Part shown: positions 53,902-62,495 of the stretch, in pieces
How positions within the stretch are numbered: position 1 is the first letter of the stretch
How the letters are laid out: every line of letters begins with the position of its first letter
From: Acidobacteriota bacterium
Lineage (GTDB): Bacteria > Acidobacteriota > Thermoanaerobaculia > Thermoanaerobaculales > Thermoanaerobaculaceae
Length of the DNA: 64,000 nucleotides
Direction of reading: 5' to 3'
Assembly (NCBI GenBank): GCA_016213675.1
Contig: JACQZW010000078.1
Location: forward strand, 31,481-95,480
Notes under the pieces: model-generated
What the model was told of the DNA's origin: nothing
What the model saw: only the letters and a program-made list of their open reading frames with translations
The model's database searches: none
Translations under genes and position numbers: made by a program

Positions 53902-54899
53902 CCGAGGAGCCGCTGTGGGAGCTGCAGTGGCACCCGGGAGGGGGAGGGCGGGTCCGTCGGGCGGTCCTCACCCGGCGCGGCCTGCGGCGGGCCATCGCCG
54001 GCCTGGTCGCGATCGGGGTGCTCGTCCTCGGCATGCTCGGCATCCTTCCGATCGGCCTCCGGGGGGTGTTTGCCCGCTTCACGGTGGACGCGGCGAAGAA
54101 GGAAAACCGCGCGCTCAAGAAGGACCACGAGGAGGCGCTGGACTCCGCCCTCGGGATGGCCGCCGTGCTTCGGCACCGCCTGCTGCTGGCCCGCCGCCTG
54201 GCCTGGGTCACGGCCCCGGGTGAGGTCCTGCCGGCAGGCCCGATCGCGGCGACGCCGGGAACGGCCGCGGGTGAGGCGGAGGTGCTGGCCTGGCTGGAGG
54301 CGCGCCTGCCGCAGCTCGACGCCCTGACCGACCGGCTGAGCGGCGCCCCGGCCGGGCTCCCGTGTCCGCTGGCCTCGCTCCCCACGGCGCCGCCGGTCGA
54401 CATGAGGCAGGCGGTGCCGGTCGCGCCGTTCGGTCAGCACACCTCGCCGTTCACCGGCAAGTCCGAGTCGCACCACGGCGTGACGCTGGCCGCGCCGCGC
54501 GGCGAGCCGGTCGTCGCGCCGGGGGCGGGGAAGGTCGCCTTCGCCGGCGCGGTGCGCGAGCGCCGCGCCAACGAGTGGACGCGCTTCGGAACCATCGTGG
54601 TCGTCGACCACGGCGGATCGGTTTTCACGGTGTACGGCCACCTGGGCGAGGCCACGGTCAAGAAGGGGCAGGCGGTGACGCGGGGGACGCGGCTGGGCAA
54701 GGTCGGGATGACCGGCTGGACGCGGGTTCCGGCGCTGTACTACGAGGTCCGCTGGCCGCGATTGGGCGGTCACACGCCGATCGACCCCGCGCTGCTCTGC
54801 CTCGCGCTCCCCCTCGACGACCTCGACGCCCGCGTCGCCGATCCGCGGGCCGGCCTCCCGGCCGACTTTGCCGACCTGTCCCACCTCGGCGTGCGATAG
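53892..54899 (+). CDS. M23/LytM-domain protein lacking catalytic residues
   Basis: 335 residues: one membrane anchor (about 35-57), a short coiled coil (65-105, KKENRALKKDHEEALDSAL), a linker, and a LytM fold (about 175-305). The zinc motif HxxxD reads HHGVTLAA (Thr198 replaces Asp), and the HxH motif reads ALYYEVR, so both histidines are lost. The YGHL histidine remains (250). It should therefore bind but not cut peptidoglycan, as EnvC/NlpD-type amidase activators do. It overlaps the permease gene, recalling the FtsX-EnvC pairing. The GTG start is set by that overlap. Confidence 0.75.
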   Translation: MGLTEEPLWELQWHPGGGGRVRRAVLTRRGLRRAIAGLVAIGVLVLGMLGILPIGLRGVFARFTVDAAKKENRALKKDHEEALDSALGMAAVLRHRLLLARRLAWVTAPGEVLPAGPIAATPGTAAGEAEVLAWLEARLPQLDALTDRLSGAPAGLPCPLASLPTAPPVDMRQAVPVAPFGQHTSPFTGKSESHHGVTLAAPRGEPVVAPGAGKVAFAGAVRERRANEWTRFGTIVVVDHGGSVFTVYGHLGEATVKKGQAVTRGTRLGKVGMTGWTRVPALYYEVRWPRLGGHTPIDPALLCLALPLDDLDARVADPRAGLPADFADLSHLGVR

Positions 54900-54977
54900 G
54901 CAGCACGCGCCCCTTGGCGGGTTTCCTGCGGAAGTGGTAGCCTTTGCCGCGGCGCGGTGAGCGCCGGGAGGGGTGGG

Positions 54978-56084
54978 ATGACGGCAGAAAACCTCAAACG
55001 GACGCCGCTGTACGAGTGTCACCTCGAAGCCGGCGCGAGGATGGTCCCCTTCGCGGGCTTCGAGATGCCGGTCCAGTACCGCGGGGTGATCGAGGAGCAC
55101 CGCACGGTGCGCACCGCGGTCGGCCTTTTCGACGTCTCGCACATGGGCGAGATCGACGTCACCGGCGCGCGCGCCCTCGACTTCATCCAGTTCGTGACCT
55201 GCAACGACGCCTCCAAGTTGGTGCCGGGCCGGGCCCACTACTCCGGCCTGATGACCCCCCGCGGCACCTTCGTCGACGACCTCCTCGTGCACAAGTTTTC
55301 GGACGAACACTACTTCCTGGTCGTCAACGCGGCCAACAAGGACAAGGACTACGCCTACCTGTGCGCCCAGGTCCCCGGCTTCGAGGGGGTCTCCGTCCGC
55401 GACCGCTCCGACGACTGGGCGCAGATCGCCATCCAGGGCCCGCGCGCCCTCGAGGTGACGCAGAAGCTCACCTCCGTGCCGCTCGCCGACATCAAGTACT
55501 ACCGCTTCGTCGAGGGCGAGATCGACGGCGTCAAGGCGATCATCGCGCGCACTGGCTACACCGGCGAGGACGGCTTCGAGGTCTACGTCGCGCCCGCCGC
55601 CGCGGCACCGCTGTGGCGGTCGCTGATGGCCGCCGGCGCCGGCGCCGGCATCGCGCCGACCGGCCTCGGGGCCCGCGACACGCTCCGCTTCGAGGCGTGC
55701 ATGCCGCTGTACGGCAACGACATCGACGACACGACGACGCCGCTCGACGCGGGTCTGGACTGGATCGTCAAGCTGGACAAGGGCGGCTTCCTCGGCCGCG
55801 ACCTCCTGGTCCGCCAGCGCGAGCAGGGCATCACCCGCAAGCTCGTCGGCTTCGAGATGAAGGGCCGCGGCATTGCCCGCCACGGCTACCCGATCGTCTC
55901 GGGGGGTGCGGAGGTCGGGGTGGTGACGTCGGGGACCCACTCGCCGACGTTGGAGAAGGCGCTCGGCATGGGCTACGTCCCGGTGGCCCTGTCGGCCGTC
56001 GGCACGCCGATCGAGATCGAGATCCGCGGGCAGCGGGTGGCGGCCGAGGTCGCCGGCACGCCGTTCTACCGCCGAGCCAAATAA
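54978..56084 (+). CDS. gcvT: glycine cleavage system T protein (aminomethyltransferase)
   Basis: A 368-residue tetrahydrofolate-dependent enzyme that takes the aminomethyl group from lipoyl-GcvH, releasing ammonia and giving methylene-THF. Typical segments are [38 protein letters not shown] (catalytic Asp region), [11 protein letters not shown] and [18 protein letters not shown]. The ATG at 54978 has GGGAGGGG in front. First gene of a complete gcvT-H-PA-PB operon. The 78-base leader is too short for a tandem glycine riboswitch. Confidence 0.96.
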   Translation: MTAENLKRTPLYECHLEAGARMVPFAGFEMPVQYRGVIEEHRTVRTAVGLFDVSHMGEIDVTGARALDFIQFVTCNDASKLVPGRAHYSGLMTPRGTFVDDLLVHKFSDEHYFLVVNAANKDKDYAYLCAQVPGFEGVSVRDRSDDWAQIAIQGPRALEVTQKLTSVPLADIKYYRFVEGEIDGVKAIIARTGYTGEDGFEVYVAPAAAAPLWRSLMAAGAGAGIAPTGLGARDTLRFEACMPLYGNDIDDTTTPLDAGLDWIVKLDKGGFLGRDLLVRQREQGITRKLVGFEMKGRGIARHGYPIVSGGAEVGVVTSGTHSPTLEKALGMGYVPVALSAVGTPIEIEIRGQRVAAEVAGTPFYRRAK

Positions 56085-56104
56085 CCCTTAGGAGGGAGCA
56101 CGAC

Positions 56105-56494
56105 ATGTCGAACCCCCAGGAGCTTCTCTACGCGCGCACGCACGAATGGGTCCGCCTCGAAGGCGACACCGCGACCGTCGGCATCAGCCTGTACGCCCAG
56201 GAGCAGCTCGGCGACGTGGTGTTCGTCGAGCTCCCCGCGGCCGGCAAGCAGCTCGTCGGCGGCGACGTGCTGGGCAACATCGAGTCGGTCAAGGCCGTCT
56301 CCGAGGTGTTCGCGCCGCTCGCGGGCCAGGTCGTCGAGACCAACGGCGAGCTCGAGGCCCATCCCGAACAGGTGAACGCGGACCCCTACGGCCAGGGGTG
56401 GCTGGTCAAGCTCAAGGTCGCCCCGGGCGCCGGCGCGGGCCTGATGGACGCGGCCACCTACGAGAAGTTCGTCGCGGAGGAAGGAGCCCATTGA
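56105..56494 (+). CDS. gcvH: glycine cleavage system H protein
   Basis: A 129-residue lipoyl carrier that shuttles the aminomethyl intermediate between P and T proteins. The lipoylation lysine is in NIESVKAVSEVFAP, and THEWV near the N-terminus is standard. A good GGAGGG precedes the ATG, 20 bases after gcvT; its stop overlaps the gcvPA start. Confidence 0.96.
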   Translation: MSNPQELLYARTHEWVRLEGDTATVGISLYAQEQLGDVVFVELPAAGKQLVGGDVLGNIESVKAVSEVFAPLAGQVVETNGELEAHPEQVNADPYGQGWLVKLKVAPGAGAGLMDAATYEKFVAEEGAH

Positions 56495-57843
56495 TGCATC
56501 GCTACCAGGCGGGCGATGCCGACCGCCGCACGATGCTGCAGGCGATCGGCGCCACCTCCGTCGACGAGCTGTTCGCCACCATCCCGGCCGACCTGCGCAG
56601 CGGCCCGCTCGACCTCCCCCCGGCCCGGTCCGAGGAGGAGGTACGCCGCGAGTTCTGGGCGTACGCCACCGCCAACGCGGCCCCCGAGTGCTTCGCCTCC
56701 TTCCTCGGCGCCGGCGTGTACCGCCACGTCACCCCGGCGGTGGCCGACGCCCTGATCCAGCGCGGCGAGTTCTTCACCGCCTACACGCCGTACCAGCCCG
56801 AGGTCAGCCAGGGCACGCTGCAGGCGATCTTCGAGTTCCAGACGTTCGTCTGCCAGCTCACCGAGATGGACCTCGCGAACGCCTCGCTGTACGACGGCGC
56901 GACCGCGGTCGTCGAGGCGGTGCTGATGGCCGCCCGCGTCCATGCCGGTCGCTCGCGGGTCGTCGTCGCCGCGACGCTGCACCCGGAGACGCGCGCGGTC
57001 CTCGAGACCTACGCGGAGCCGCTCGGGCTCAGCGTGACCGAGGTCGGCGCCGACACCTCCGGGCGCATCGACGCGGCCGCCCTCGGCGCGGCTCTCGGCG
57101 CCGACGTGTGCGCGGCGGTCGTGCAGTCGCCGAACGTCCTCGGCGTCGTCGAGGACCTGCCGGCGCTCGGCGCCGCGATCAAGGCGAGCGGCGCCCTCGC
57201 GGTCCATGCCGTGATGGAGGCGACGTCGCTCGGCGTGCTCGCCCCCGGCGGCCGCTTCGGCTACGACGTGGTGTGCGGCGAGCTGCAGGCGTTCGGCATC
57301 CCGCCGCAGTTCGGCGGGCCGCACCTGGGCTTCTTCGCCACCCGGCAGGCGTACCTGCGCCAGCTCCCCGGCCGCATCGTCGGCGAGACGGTGGACAGCG
57401 AGGGCGCGCGCGCCTTCGTGCTCACCCTGTCGACGCGCGAGCAGCACATCCGCCGCGCCAAGGCGACCTCGAACATCTGCACCAACCACGGGCTGATGGC
57501 GCTGTTCGCCACGATCACCCTGTCGCTGCTCGGCAAGAAGGGCATCCGCGAGATGGCGCTCGCCTCGCTTGCGACGGCGGAGTACGTGAAGAACGGGGTC
57601 CGGGGCCTGGGAGCCGGGGTCCGGCTCGCGTTCCCGGAGAGCCCGACGTACAACGAGTTCCTCGTGTTGCACGACGATCCGGACGGACTGCTCCTCAGGC
57701 TGAAGCGGGAGGGTGTCCTCGGCGGCGTCGCCACGGCGCGGCTCGGCAGCGGGCTGCCGAAGGGAATCCTCGTCGCGGCCACCGAGAAGAACACCAGGGA
57801 GGAGTGCGACCGCCTCCTCGACGCGCTCCGGAGGCTGTCATGA
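56494..57843 (+). CDS. gcvPA: glycine dehydrogenase (decarboxylating) subunit 1
   Basis: A 449-residue N-terminal half of the split P protein. With GcvPB it decarboxylates glycine and loads the H protein lipoate. Characteristic stretches are FLGAGVYRHVTPAVAD, TAYTPYQPEVSQGTLQ, MDLANASLYDGATAVVEA and FGGPHLGFFATR. The PLP lysine lies in the other subunit. The start ATG overlaps the gcvH stop and the stop overlaps the gcvPB start (ATGA), so stoichiometric translation is likely. Confidence 0.96.
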   Translation: MHRYQAGDADRRTMLQAIGATSVDELFATIPADLRSGPLDLPPARSEEEVRREFWAYATANAAPECFASFLGAGVYRHVTPAVADALIQRGEFFTAYTPYQPEVSQGTLQAIFEFQTFVCQLTEMDLANASLYDGATAVVEAVLMAARVHAGRSRVVVAATLHPETRAVLETYAEPLGLSVTEVGADTSGRIDAAALGAALGADVCAAVVQSPNVLGVVEDLPALGAAIKASGALAVHAVMEATSLGVLAPGGRFGYDVVCGELQAFGIPPQFGGPHLGFFATRQAYLRQLPGRIVGETVDSEGARAFVLTLSTREQHIRRAKATSNICTNHGLMALFATITLSLLGKKGIREMALASLATAEYVKNGVRGLGAGVRLAFPESPTYNEFLVLHDDPDGLLLRLKREGVLGGVATARLGSGLPKGILVAATEKNTREECDRLLDALRRLS

Positions 57844-59318
57844 GCGAGAAGGTCGCACGCGAACGCGAGAAGCTGATCTTCGAGCGGTCCTCGGCCGGCC
57901 GGGTCGGCTACCAGCTCCCGGCGCTCGAGGTCCCCGCGGTGGATCTCGCCGCGACGCTGGGCGCCGCGCTCGTCCGTGACGAGATCGCCGACGCACCCGA
58001 GGTCAGCGAGGTCGACGTCGTCCGGCACTTCACCCGCCTGTCGAAGTGGAACTACGGCGTCGACGAGGGGCTCTACCCGCTCGGCTCGTGCACCATGAAG
58101 TACAACCCGCGGATCAACGAGGAGCTCGCCCGCCTGCCCGGGCTGGCCCAGATCCATCCCCTGCAGCCGGACGACCAGGTGCAGGGGGCGCTCGCCCTCA
58201 TGTGGCAGCTCGAGCAGGCGCTCATGGCCGTCACTGGCATGGCGCGGGTGACGCTGCAGCCCGCCGCCGGCGCCCACGGCGAGCTCGCCGGCATGCTGAT
58301 GATCCGCAAGGCGCTGCAGGCGCGGGGCGACAACCGGCGCGTCGTCCTCATCCCCGACTCGGCGCACGGCACCAACCCGGCGTCCGCGGTGTTCGCCGGC
58401 TTCGAGACGGTCGAGATCGCGTCGACCGCCGAGGGCACGGTGGACCTCGCCGCGCTCGCCGCCCGCCTCGCGGCCGGCGACGTCGCCGCCCTCATGATGA
58501 CGGTGCCCAACACGCTCGGCGTGTTCGAGCCGGACATCTCCAGAGCGGCGGCGATGCTGCACGAGAAGGGCGCCTTCCTGTACATGGACGGCGCCAACCT
58601 CAACGCCTTCGTCGGCATCGCCTCACCGGGCAAGATGGGCGCGGACGCGCTCCACATCAACCTGCACAAGACGTTCTCCACGCCGCACGGCGGCGGCGGT
58701 CCGGGCGCCGGCCCGGTCGCGGTGTCCGCTACCCTGGTTCCGCACCTGCCGGTGCCCGTGGTCGAGAAGGACGGCGACCGCTACACGCTGGTCTCCGACC
58801 GCCCCGGCAGCATCGGCAAGGTCCGGTCGTTCTACGGCAACTTCGGCATGCTGGTGCGGGCGCTGGCGTACATCCGCTCGCTCGGCGCCGACGGCCTGAA
58901 GAGCATGGCCGAGGGTGCGGTGCTGGGCGCCAACTACCTGCGGGCCAGGCTCGAGGGCGACTACCACCTGGCCTACGCCGGCCCGAGCCTGCACGAGGTG
59001 GTGTTCGACGATAGCCTCCAGGCGGCCGGCAGCGTCAAGAACATCGACATCGCGAAGCGGCTGCTCGACTACGGCTTCCACCCGCCGACCATGTCGTTCC
59101 CGCTCATCGTGCACGGTGCCCTCATGACCGAGCCGACCGAGAGCGAGGGCGTCGACGAGCTGGACGCCTTCGTCGCGGCCATGAAGTCGATCGCCCGCGA
59201 GGCCAAGGAGAGCCCGGAGCTCGTCAAGGGCGCGCCGTACACGACGCCGGTGCGCCGGCTGGACGAGGTGCGGGCCGCCCGCCAACCGGTGCTACGCTGG
59301 AGGCCGACACAGGAGTAA
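57840..59318 (+). CDS. gcvPB: glycine dehydrogenase (decarboxylating) subunit 2
   Basis: A 492-residue PLP-binding half of the P protein. The Schiff-base lysine is in NLHKTFSTPHGGGGPG. SKWNYGVDEGLYPLGSCTMKYNP and LIPDSAHGTNPASA are family signatures. It begins at an ATG overlapping the gcvPA stop and closes the gcv operon. No lpd (L protein) gene is in the window, so it must be elsewhere; the E2 gene at the right edge may have a neighbouring lpd outside. Confidence 0.95.
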   Translation: MSEKVAREREKLIFERSSAGRVGYQLPALEVPAVDLAATLGAALVRDEIADAPEVSEVDVVRHFTRLSKWNYGVDEGLYPLGSCTMKYNPRINEELARLPGLAQIHPLQPDDQVQGALALMWQLEQALMAVTGMARVTLQPAAGAHGELAGMLMIRKALQARGDNRRVVLIPDSAHGTNPASAVFAGFETVEIASTAEGTVDLAALAARLAAGDVAALMMTVPNTLGVFEPDISRAAAMLHEKGAFLYMDGANLNAFVGIASPGKMGADALHINLHKTFSTPHGGGGPGAGPVAVSATLVPHLPVPVVEKDGDRYTLVSDRPGSIGKVRSFYGNFGMLVRALAYIRSLGADGLKSMAEGAVLGANYLRARLEGDYHLAYAGPSLHEVVFDDSLQAAGSVKNIDIAKRLLDYGFHPPTMSFPLIVHGALMTEPTESEGVDELDAFVAAMKSIAREAKESPELVKGAPYTTPVRRLDEVRAARQPVLRWRPTQE

Positions 59319-59370
59319 CCGCACCGAGGTCGCACGCATCGAGTCGCCGATGGCGCAGGAGGGATTGATC

Positions 59371-60015
59371 ATGCAGCGGGTCCATGTCCTCGTCGACTAT
59401 TGGAACTTCCAACTTCGATGGAACGAGCGGGCCGGCGAGTCGCGGTGCAACTGGACCGCCCTGCCGCTGGTGCTGATGGACAAGCTGAAAACGCTCCCGC
59501 TCGGCGACGAGTTCGACTTCCAGGGCATGAAGGTCTACGCCTCCTGCGACGCCGAGGACGAGAACCTGCGGCGCTGGCTGGAGAACTTCCTCGAGCGCCA
59601 GGCCGGCACCGCGGTGGCGATCCTGGAGCGGCGCCGGCGCTTCGACCACATCCGCTGCCGGGCCTGCGGATACGAGACCGGGAGCTGCCCGTCGTGCGGG
59701 CAGCCGCTCGTCTGGTCGGCCGAGAAGGGCGTCGAAGCGGCGCTCATCACCGACATGTTCGAGCTCCAGCTTGCCGACTCCCTCGACATCGCCGTGCTGG
59801 TCTCCTCCGACAGCGACTTCGTCTACCCCGTCCTGGCGCTGCAGGGGCGCGGCACCAAGGTGGTCAACGCGGCGTGGCGCGGGGCCGGCCAGGACCTGGT
59901 CAAGGCGGCCTGGGCCCACCTCGACCTCGACGAGATGATCCCGCTCCTGGTCCGCGAGCAGAGCGGCGAACGGCGCTCGGCCGCCCAGCCGGAGCGCAAC
60001 TCGACCCCGGCCTGA
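59371..60015 (+). CDS. NYN-domain ribonuclease-like protein
   Basis: 214 residues from the ATG at 59371, which has CAGGAGGG seven bases upstream (an ATG at 59350 lacks this). A LabA/DUF88-type NYN fold in the PIN-like clan: VHVLVDYWNF (first acidic strand), EKGVEAALITDM, AVLVSSDSDFVYPVLAL (acidic pair) and GTKVVNAAW. The four conserved Asp/Asn positions for Mg are present, so RNA cleavage is likely. A zinc ribbon (CRACGYETGSCPSCG, about residues 95-109) is inserted mid-domain. It follows gcvPB but probably has its own translation control. Confidence 0.8.
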   Translation: MQRVHVLVDYWNFQLRWNERAGESRCNWTALPLVLMDKLKTLPLGDEFDFQGMKVYASCDAEDENLRRWLENFLERQAGTAVAILERRRRFDHIRCRACGYETGSCPSCGQPLVWSAEKGVEAALITDMFELQLADSLDIAVLVSSDSDFVYPVLALQGRGTKVVNAAWRGAGQDLVKAAWAHLDLDEMIPLLVREQSGERRSAAQPERNSTPA

Positions 60016-60046
60016 GAAGACGGGGAACAGGGGACAGCCCCGCGTG

Positions 60047-60068
60047 GCGCGGGCGCCCTCGCCCGCGC
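60047..60068. terminator. bidirectional hairpin between convergent genes
   Basis: A 9-bp perfect stem (GCGCGGGCG, CCCT loop, CGCCCGCGC) lies between the NYN and MauE-like stops. No U-tract, so termination may need Rho. Confidence 0.5.
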
Positions 60069-60071
60069 ACC

Positions 60072-60506
60072 TCAGCCCGTCTTCTGCTTCGGGGGGAACG
60101 CGAGCAGGACCACCGCGGCGAGCAGCATCGGCAGGTCGCGGAGCACGAGGAACCAGGCGTTCTGCACGTCGGTCGACGAGGTCGAGAAGCAGCCGCACGC
60201 GACGTTGATGCCGCGGATCGCGTTGATCAGCAGCGCGCCGGTGAAGCCGGTGAGCAGGACCGTGGCCCACAGCGCGGCGCCGCGGCGCATCAGCCCGGTG
60301 GCCAGGCACGCCCCGATGATGAGCTCGAGCCAGGGCATGTACAGGGCGATGAGGTTGGTCGGCCCGGGGGGGACGAGCTTGTACCCCCAGATGATGGCGA
60401 TCAGCGGTCGCGGGTCGCGCACCTTGCCCCAGGCGGCGTAGACGAACAGCGCGCCGAGGGCCAGGCCGAGGAGCCGGTGGAGCCAGCGATTGCGCAGGAA
60501 GCTCAC
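60072..60506 (-). CDS. MauE/DoxX-family membrane protein
   Basis: 144 residues, four transmembrane helices, with the conserved YAAWGKVRDPRPL after helix 1 and VACGCFSTSSTD between helices 3 and 4. The CGC pair is typical of MauE/DoxD-like proteins, thought to help disulfide or thiol redox chemistry. The GTG overlaps the rhodanese gene stop (GTGA), so the two are translated together. That pairing suggests a periplasmic sulfur or thiol task. Confidence 0.78.
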   Translation of the reverse strand: MSFLRNRWLHRLLGLALGALFVYAAWGKVRDPRPLIAIIWGYKLVPPGPTNLIALYMPWLELIIGACLATGLMRRGAALWATVLLTGFTGALLINAIRGINVACGCFSTSSTDVQNAWFLVLRDLPMLLAAVVLLAFPPKQKTG

Positions 60507-61000
60507 GGCTGCGCTCCCTCGACCGGCAGGCCGGACGCCCGCCAGGCCGGCATCCCGCCGAGAACGATGTGCGGCGGCGCGAGGCCGCGCAGGCGCAGCT
60601 CCTGGGCGAGGAGCTGCTCGATGTCCGACTCCTCGCTGGCGCCGACGATGATCACCGCGTCCGCCGTGCCGAGGCTCGCAATCGCCTCGGCGGTGAGCAG
60701 CGTGCCGGCGTCCTGGTAGGGGAACGACTCGGCGCCCGCGATGTGCCCGCCGGCCATCTCGGCCTCGCCGCGGGTGTCGAGGACGCGCACGCCGGGCAGC
60801 GACGAGCGGAGCATCTCGGCGGCGATCGGGTCGATGAGGTTGAAGTCGGTGCCCTGGCTCGGCGCGACCCGTCCCTGCCCCCACCACGGCAGCCGGCGCC
60901 CGGGGATCAGGTTGGCTGCGGTCCCGACCAGGAGCGTCGCGGCCACGATGATCGCCGCCTCGCGGAAGAGCCTGCGTTCCACGGCGAGAGAGGGTAGCAT
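60503..61000 (-). CDS. membrane-anchored rhodanese-like protein
   Basis: 165 residues from ATG 61000, or 159 from GTG 60982, which has a TACCCT box eight bases upstream. A single N-terminal anchor (AAIIVAATLLVGTAANLI) precedes a rhodanese domain outside the membrane: GVRVLDTRGEAEMAGGHIAGAESFPY. At the active-loop position it reads IIVGASEESD, so the catalytic Cys is replaced by Ala or Ser, and sulfur transfer by the usual route is doubtful. Co-transcribed with the MauE-like gene and divergent from the cytochrome gene by only six bases. Confidence 0.78.
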   Translation of the reverse strand: MLPSLAVERRLFREAAIIVAATLLVGTAANLIPGRRLPWWGQGRVAPSQGTDFNLIDPIAAEMLRSSLPGVRVLDTRGEAEMAGGHIAGAESFPYQDAGTLLTAEAIASLGTADAVIIVGASEESDIEQLLAQELRLRGLAPPHIVLGGMPAWRASGLPVEGAQP

Positions 61001-61006
61001 AGCCCG
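60995..61006 (+). promoter_or_regulatory. -10 box of a leaderless promoter (cytochrome), overlapping a divergent one
   Basis: TAGCAT at 60995-61000 lies six bases before the GTG at 61007. On the other strand TATGCT (61001-60996) overlaps the same bases. Confidence 0.45.
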
Positions 61007-61312
61007 GTGCGGGCGCGATCTTCGGGGCGGTGGTTCGCGGCGCCGGCGGCGGTGGCGCTGGTGGTGCTGGCGCTGTGGGCGGCCGGTGGCAGGGCGCCGG
61101 ACCTCCCCGCCGACGCCGACCACCGGCTCGACCAGGGCGAGGCCGACTGCCTGGCCTGCCACGGTCATGCCGGCCGGAGCCCCCGTCCCGCCGATCACCC
61201 CCCGCGCGACGACTGCTTCTCCTGCCACCGCGACGCCGCGGGCGAGCTGCACCCACGTTCCGGCGCGCCGACGGCGGTGTCCGGCGGGTGGCAGGACGAC
61301 ACGAGACGGTAG
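61007..61312 (+). CDS. small membrane-anchored diheme c-type cytochrome
   Basis: 101 residues. An N-terminal anchor or signal (FAAPAAVALVVLALWAAGG) precedes two heme-attachment motifs, CLACH and CFSCH, 20-some residues apart, with extra histidines (HGHAG, DHPP) as possible axial ligands. An electron carrier outside the membrane is expected. The GTG start fits a leaderless promoter. It is divergent from the rhodanese/MauE pair and 47 bases before the propeller gene. Confidence 0.75.
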   Translation: MRARSSGRWFAAPAAVALVVLALWAAGGRAPDLPADADHRLDQGEADCLACHGHAGRSPRPADHPPRDDCFSCHRDAAGELHPRSGAPTAVSGGWQDDTRR

Positions 61313-61359
61313 GTTTGGGGCTTGAGGAACGACGCTGGACGGATGGACGGAGGGATGGC

Positions 61360-62403
61360 ATGAGACGAACGGTGATGGGCCTTGTGGCGTGGGCAGTGAC
61401 GGTCGGCGTGGCGGTGGCGGCGGCCCCGGTGCCGCGCTATCCGGGAGCGGGGACCTCGGTCGCGATCGACCGTGGCTCGGGACGGATCGCGATCTGCCAC
61501 GACAGCAAGCTCGAGATCTATGCCGACGGCGCGGCGGCGAGCCCCGTCGCCAGCTTCGACGTGCCCAACGCCAGCGCGCGGCTGCTCGAGTTCCGTGGCG
61601 ACACCGTGGCCTACACCTTCACCCTCGCGGGCGAGAAGGTCGCCCAGTTCCTCGCCGTCGGCACCGACGGCTACGAGCGGTTGCTGTGGCCCAACGATGG
61701 CATCGGCGAGTCCTTCCCGACGGCGACGAGCCGGCTCACGCTCGACGGCAAGGGGCTCGCCGATACGCTCGTCCTCGGGCCCAAGGTCCGCGCCGAGATG
61801 GGCGTCCCGGGGAGCGCGGCGGACGGCGCCGGTGTGGTCGTGACCTACCGCTTCGCCGGCGAGAAGATGCTGATCCGCTTCTCGGAGTCGTTCCACCACA
61901 CCGTCGCCGTCACCCCCGACGACCTCGTCATCGCGCTGCGCGACGGCGCGGTGCTCCGCTACCGCTCGGGCGAGGGGAAGCTGTGGGAAAAGGCCGGCGT
62001 CACGGCGGGCCCCGCCCGGATCGTCGACGCGGACCCGGCCGCAGGGACGGCCCTGCTGCTCGGCGAGAAGGGTTCGCTCGTCGCGCTCGACCTGGCGAAA
62101 GGCGACGTGCGCTGGCGGTGGAAGCCGGTCTTGGCGGCCGAGACGCCGGCCGACGCGCGCCTCCTGCGCGACGGCGGCGTGATCGTCCAGCTCGGCGGCG
62201 ACAGCGCCCGCCTCGCCGTGCTCGATCCCGCGGCCGGCAAGATCGTCCGCAGCGACCTGCTCGCCGAGCTCGAGGCGCGCGGCGTCGCCGGCGCCGGCGA
62301 GGCCTGGCGGGCGAGCTCGTCGCTCGCCGAGGTGGGCGAGCTCGCCGGGCCCGTCCTGCTCGTACGCGGCCCCGACGGCATCTACACCCTCCCGCTTCAC
62401 TGA
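61360..62403 (+). CDS. secreted PQQ-like beta-propeller protein
   Basis: 347 residues. The ATG follows GGAGGGA, and a signal peptide ends near AVAAAPVP (about residue 23). The rest is repeated beta-blade sequence (GTSVAIDRGSGRIAICHD, GTALLLGEKGSLVALDLAKGDVRWRWK, ARLAVLDPAAGKIVR), the latter blades like PQQ-binding propellers. No cofactor ligands can be assigned. A hairpin with a T-run follows the stop. Function unknown; co-expression with the cytochrome is possible. Confidence 0.7.
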   Translation: MRRTVMGLVAWAVTVGVAVAAAPVPRYPGAGTSVAIDRGSGRIAICHDSKLEIYADGAAASPVASFDVPNASARLLEFRGDTVAYTFTLAGEKVAQFLAVGTDGYERLLWPNDGIGESFPTATSRLTLDGKGLADTLVLGPKVRAEMGVPGSAADGAGVVVTYRFAGEKMLIRFSESFHHTVAVTPDDLVIALRDGAVLRYRSGEGKLWEKAGVTAGPARIVDADPAAGTALLLGEKGSLVALDLAKGDVRWRWKPVLAAETPADARLLRDGGVIVQLGGDSARLAVLDPAAGKIVRSDLLAELEARGVAGAGEAWRASSSLAEVGELAGPVLLVRGPDGIYTLPLH

Positions 62404-62446
62404 TCACCGCTGTCGCGTTTCGGAGCGACGGAGCCCACAGGGAATG

Positions 62447-62476
62447 TAGCGGCCGCCCGCCGGGCGGCCGGCTTTT
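62447..62476 (+). terminator. hairpin terminator built from a half palindromic element (C)
   Basis: GGCCGCC, CGCCG loop, GGCGGCC, then GGCTTTTT. TAGCGGCCGCCCGCCGGGCGG matches, in reverse complement, one end of element B at 20320-20404, so a mobile palindrome appears to serve as terminator for the propeller gene. Confidence 0.6.
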
Positions 62477-62495
62477 TCGCCGCATCGACAGGTCT

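Noticed and set aside
54900..54977. Glycine riboswitch before gcvT
   Set aside because: Only 78 bases are available and no conserved aptamer core is visible.
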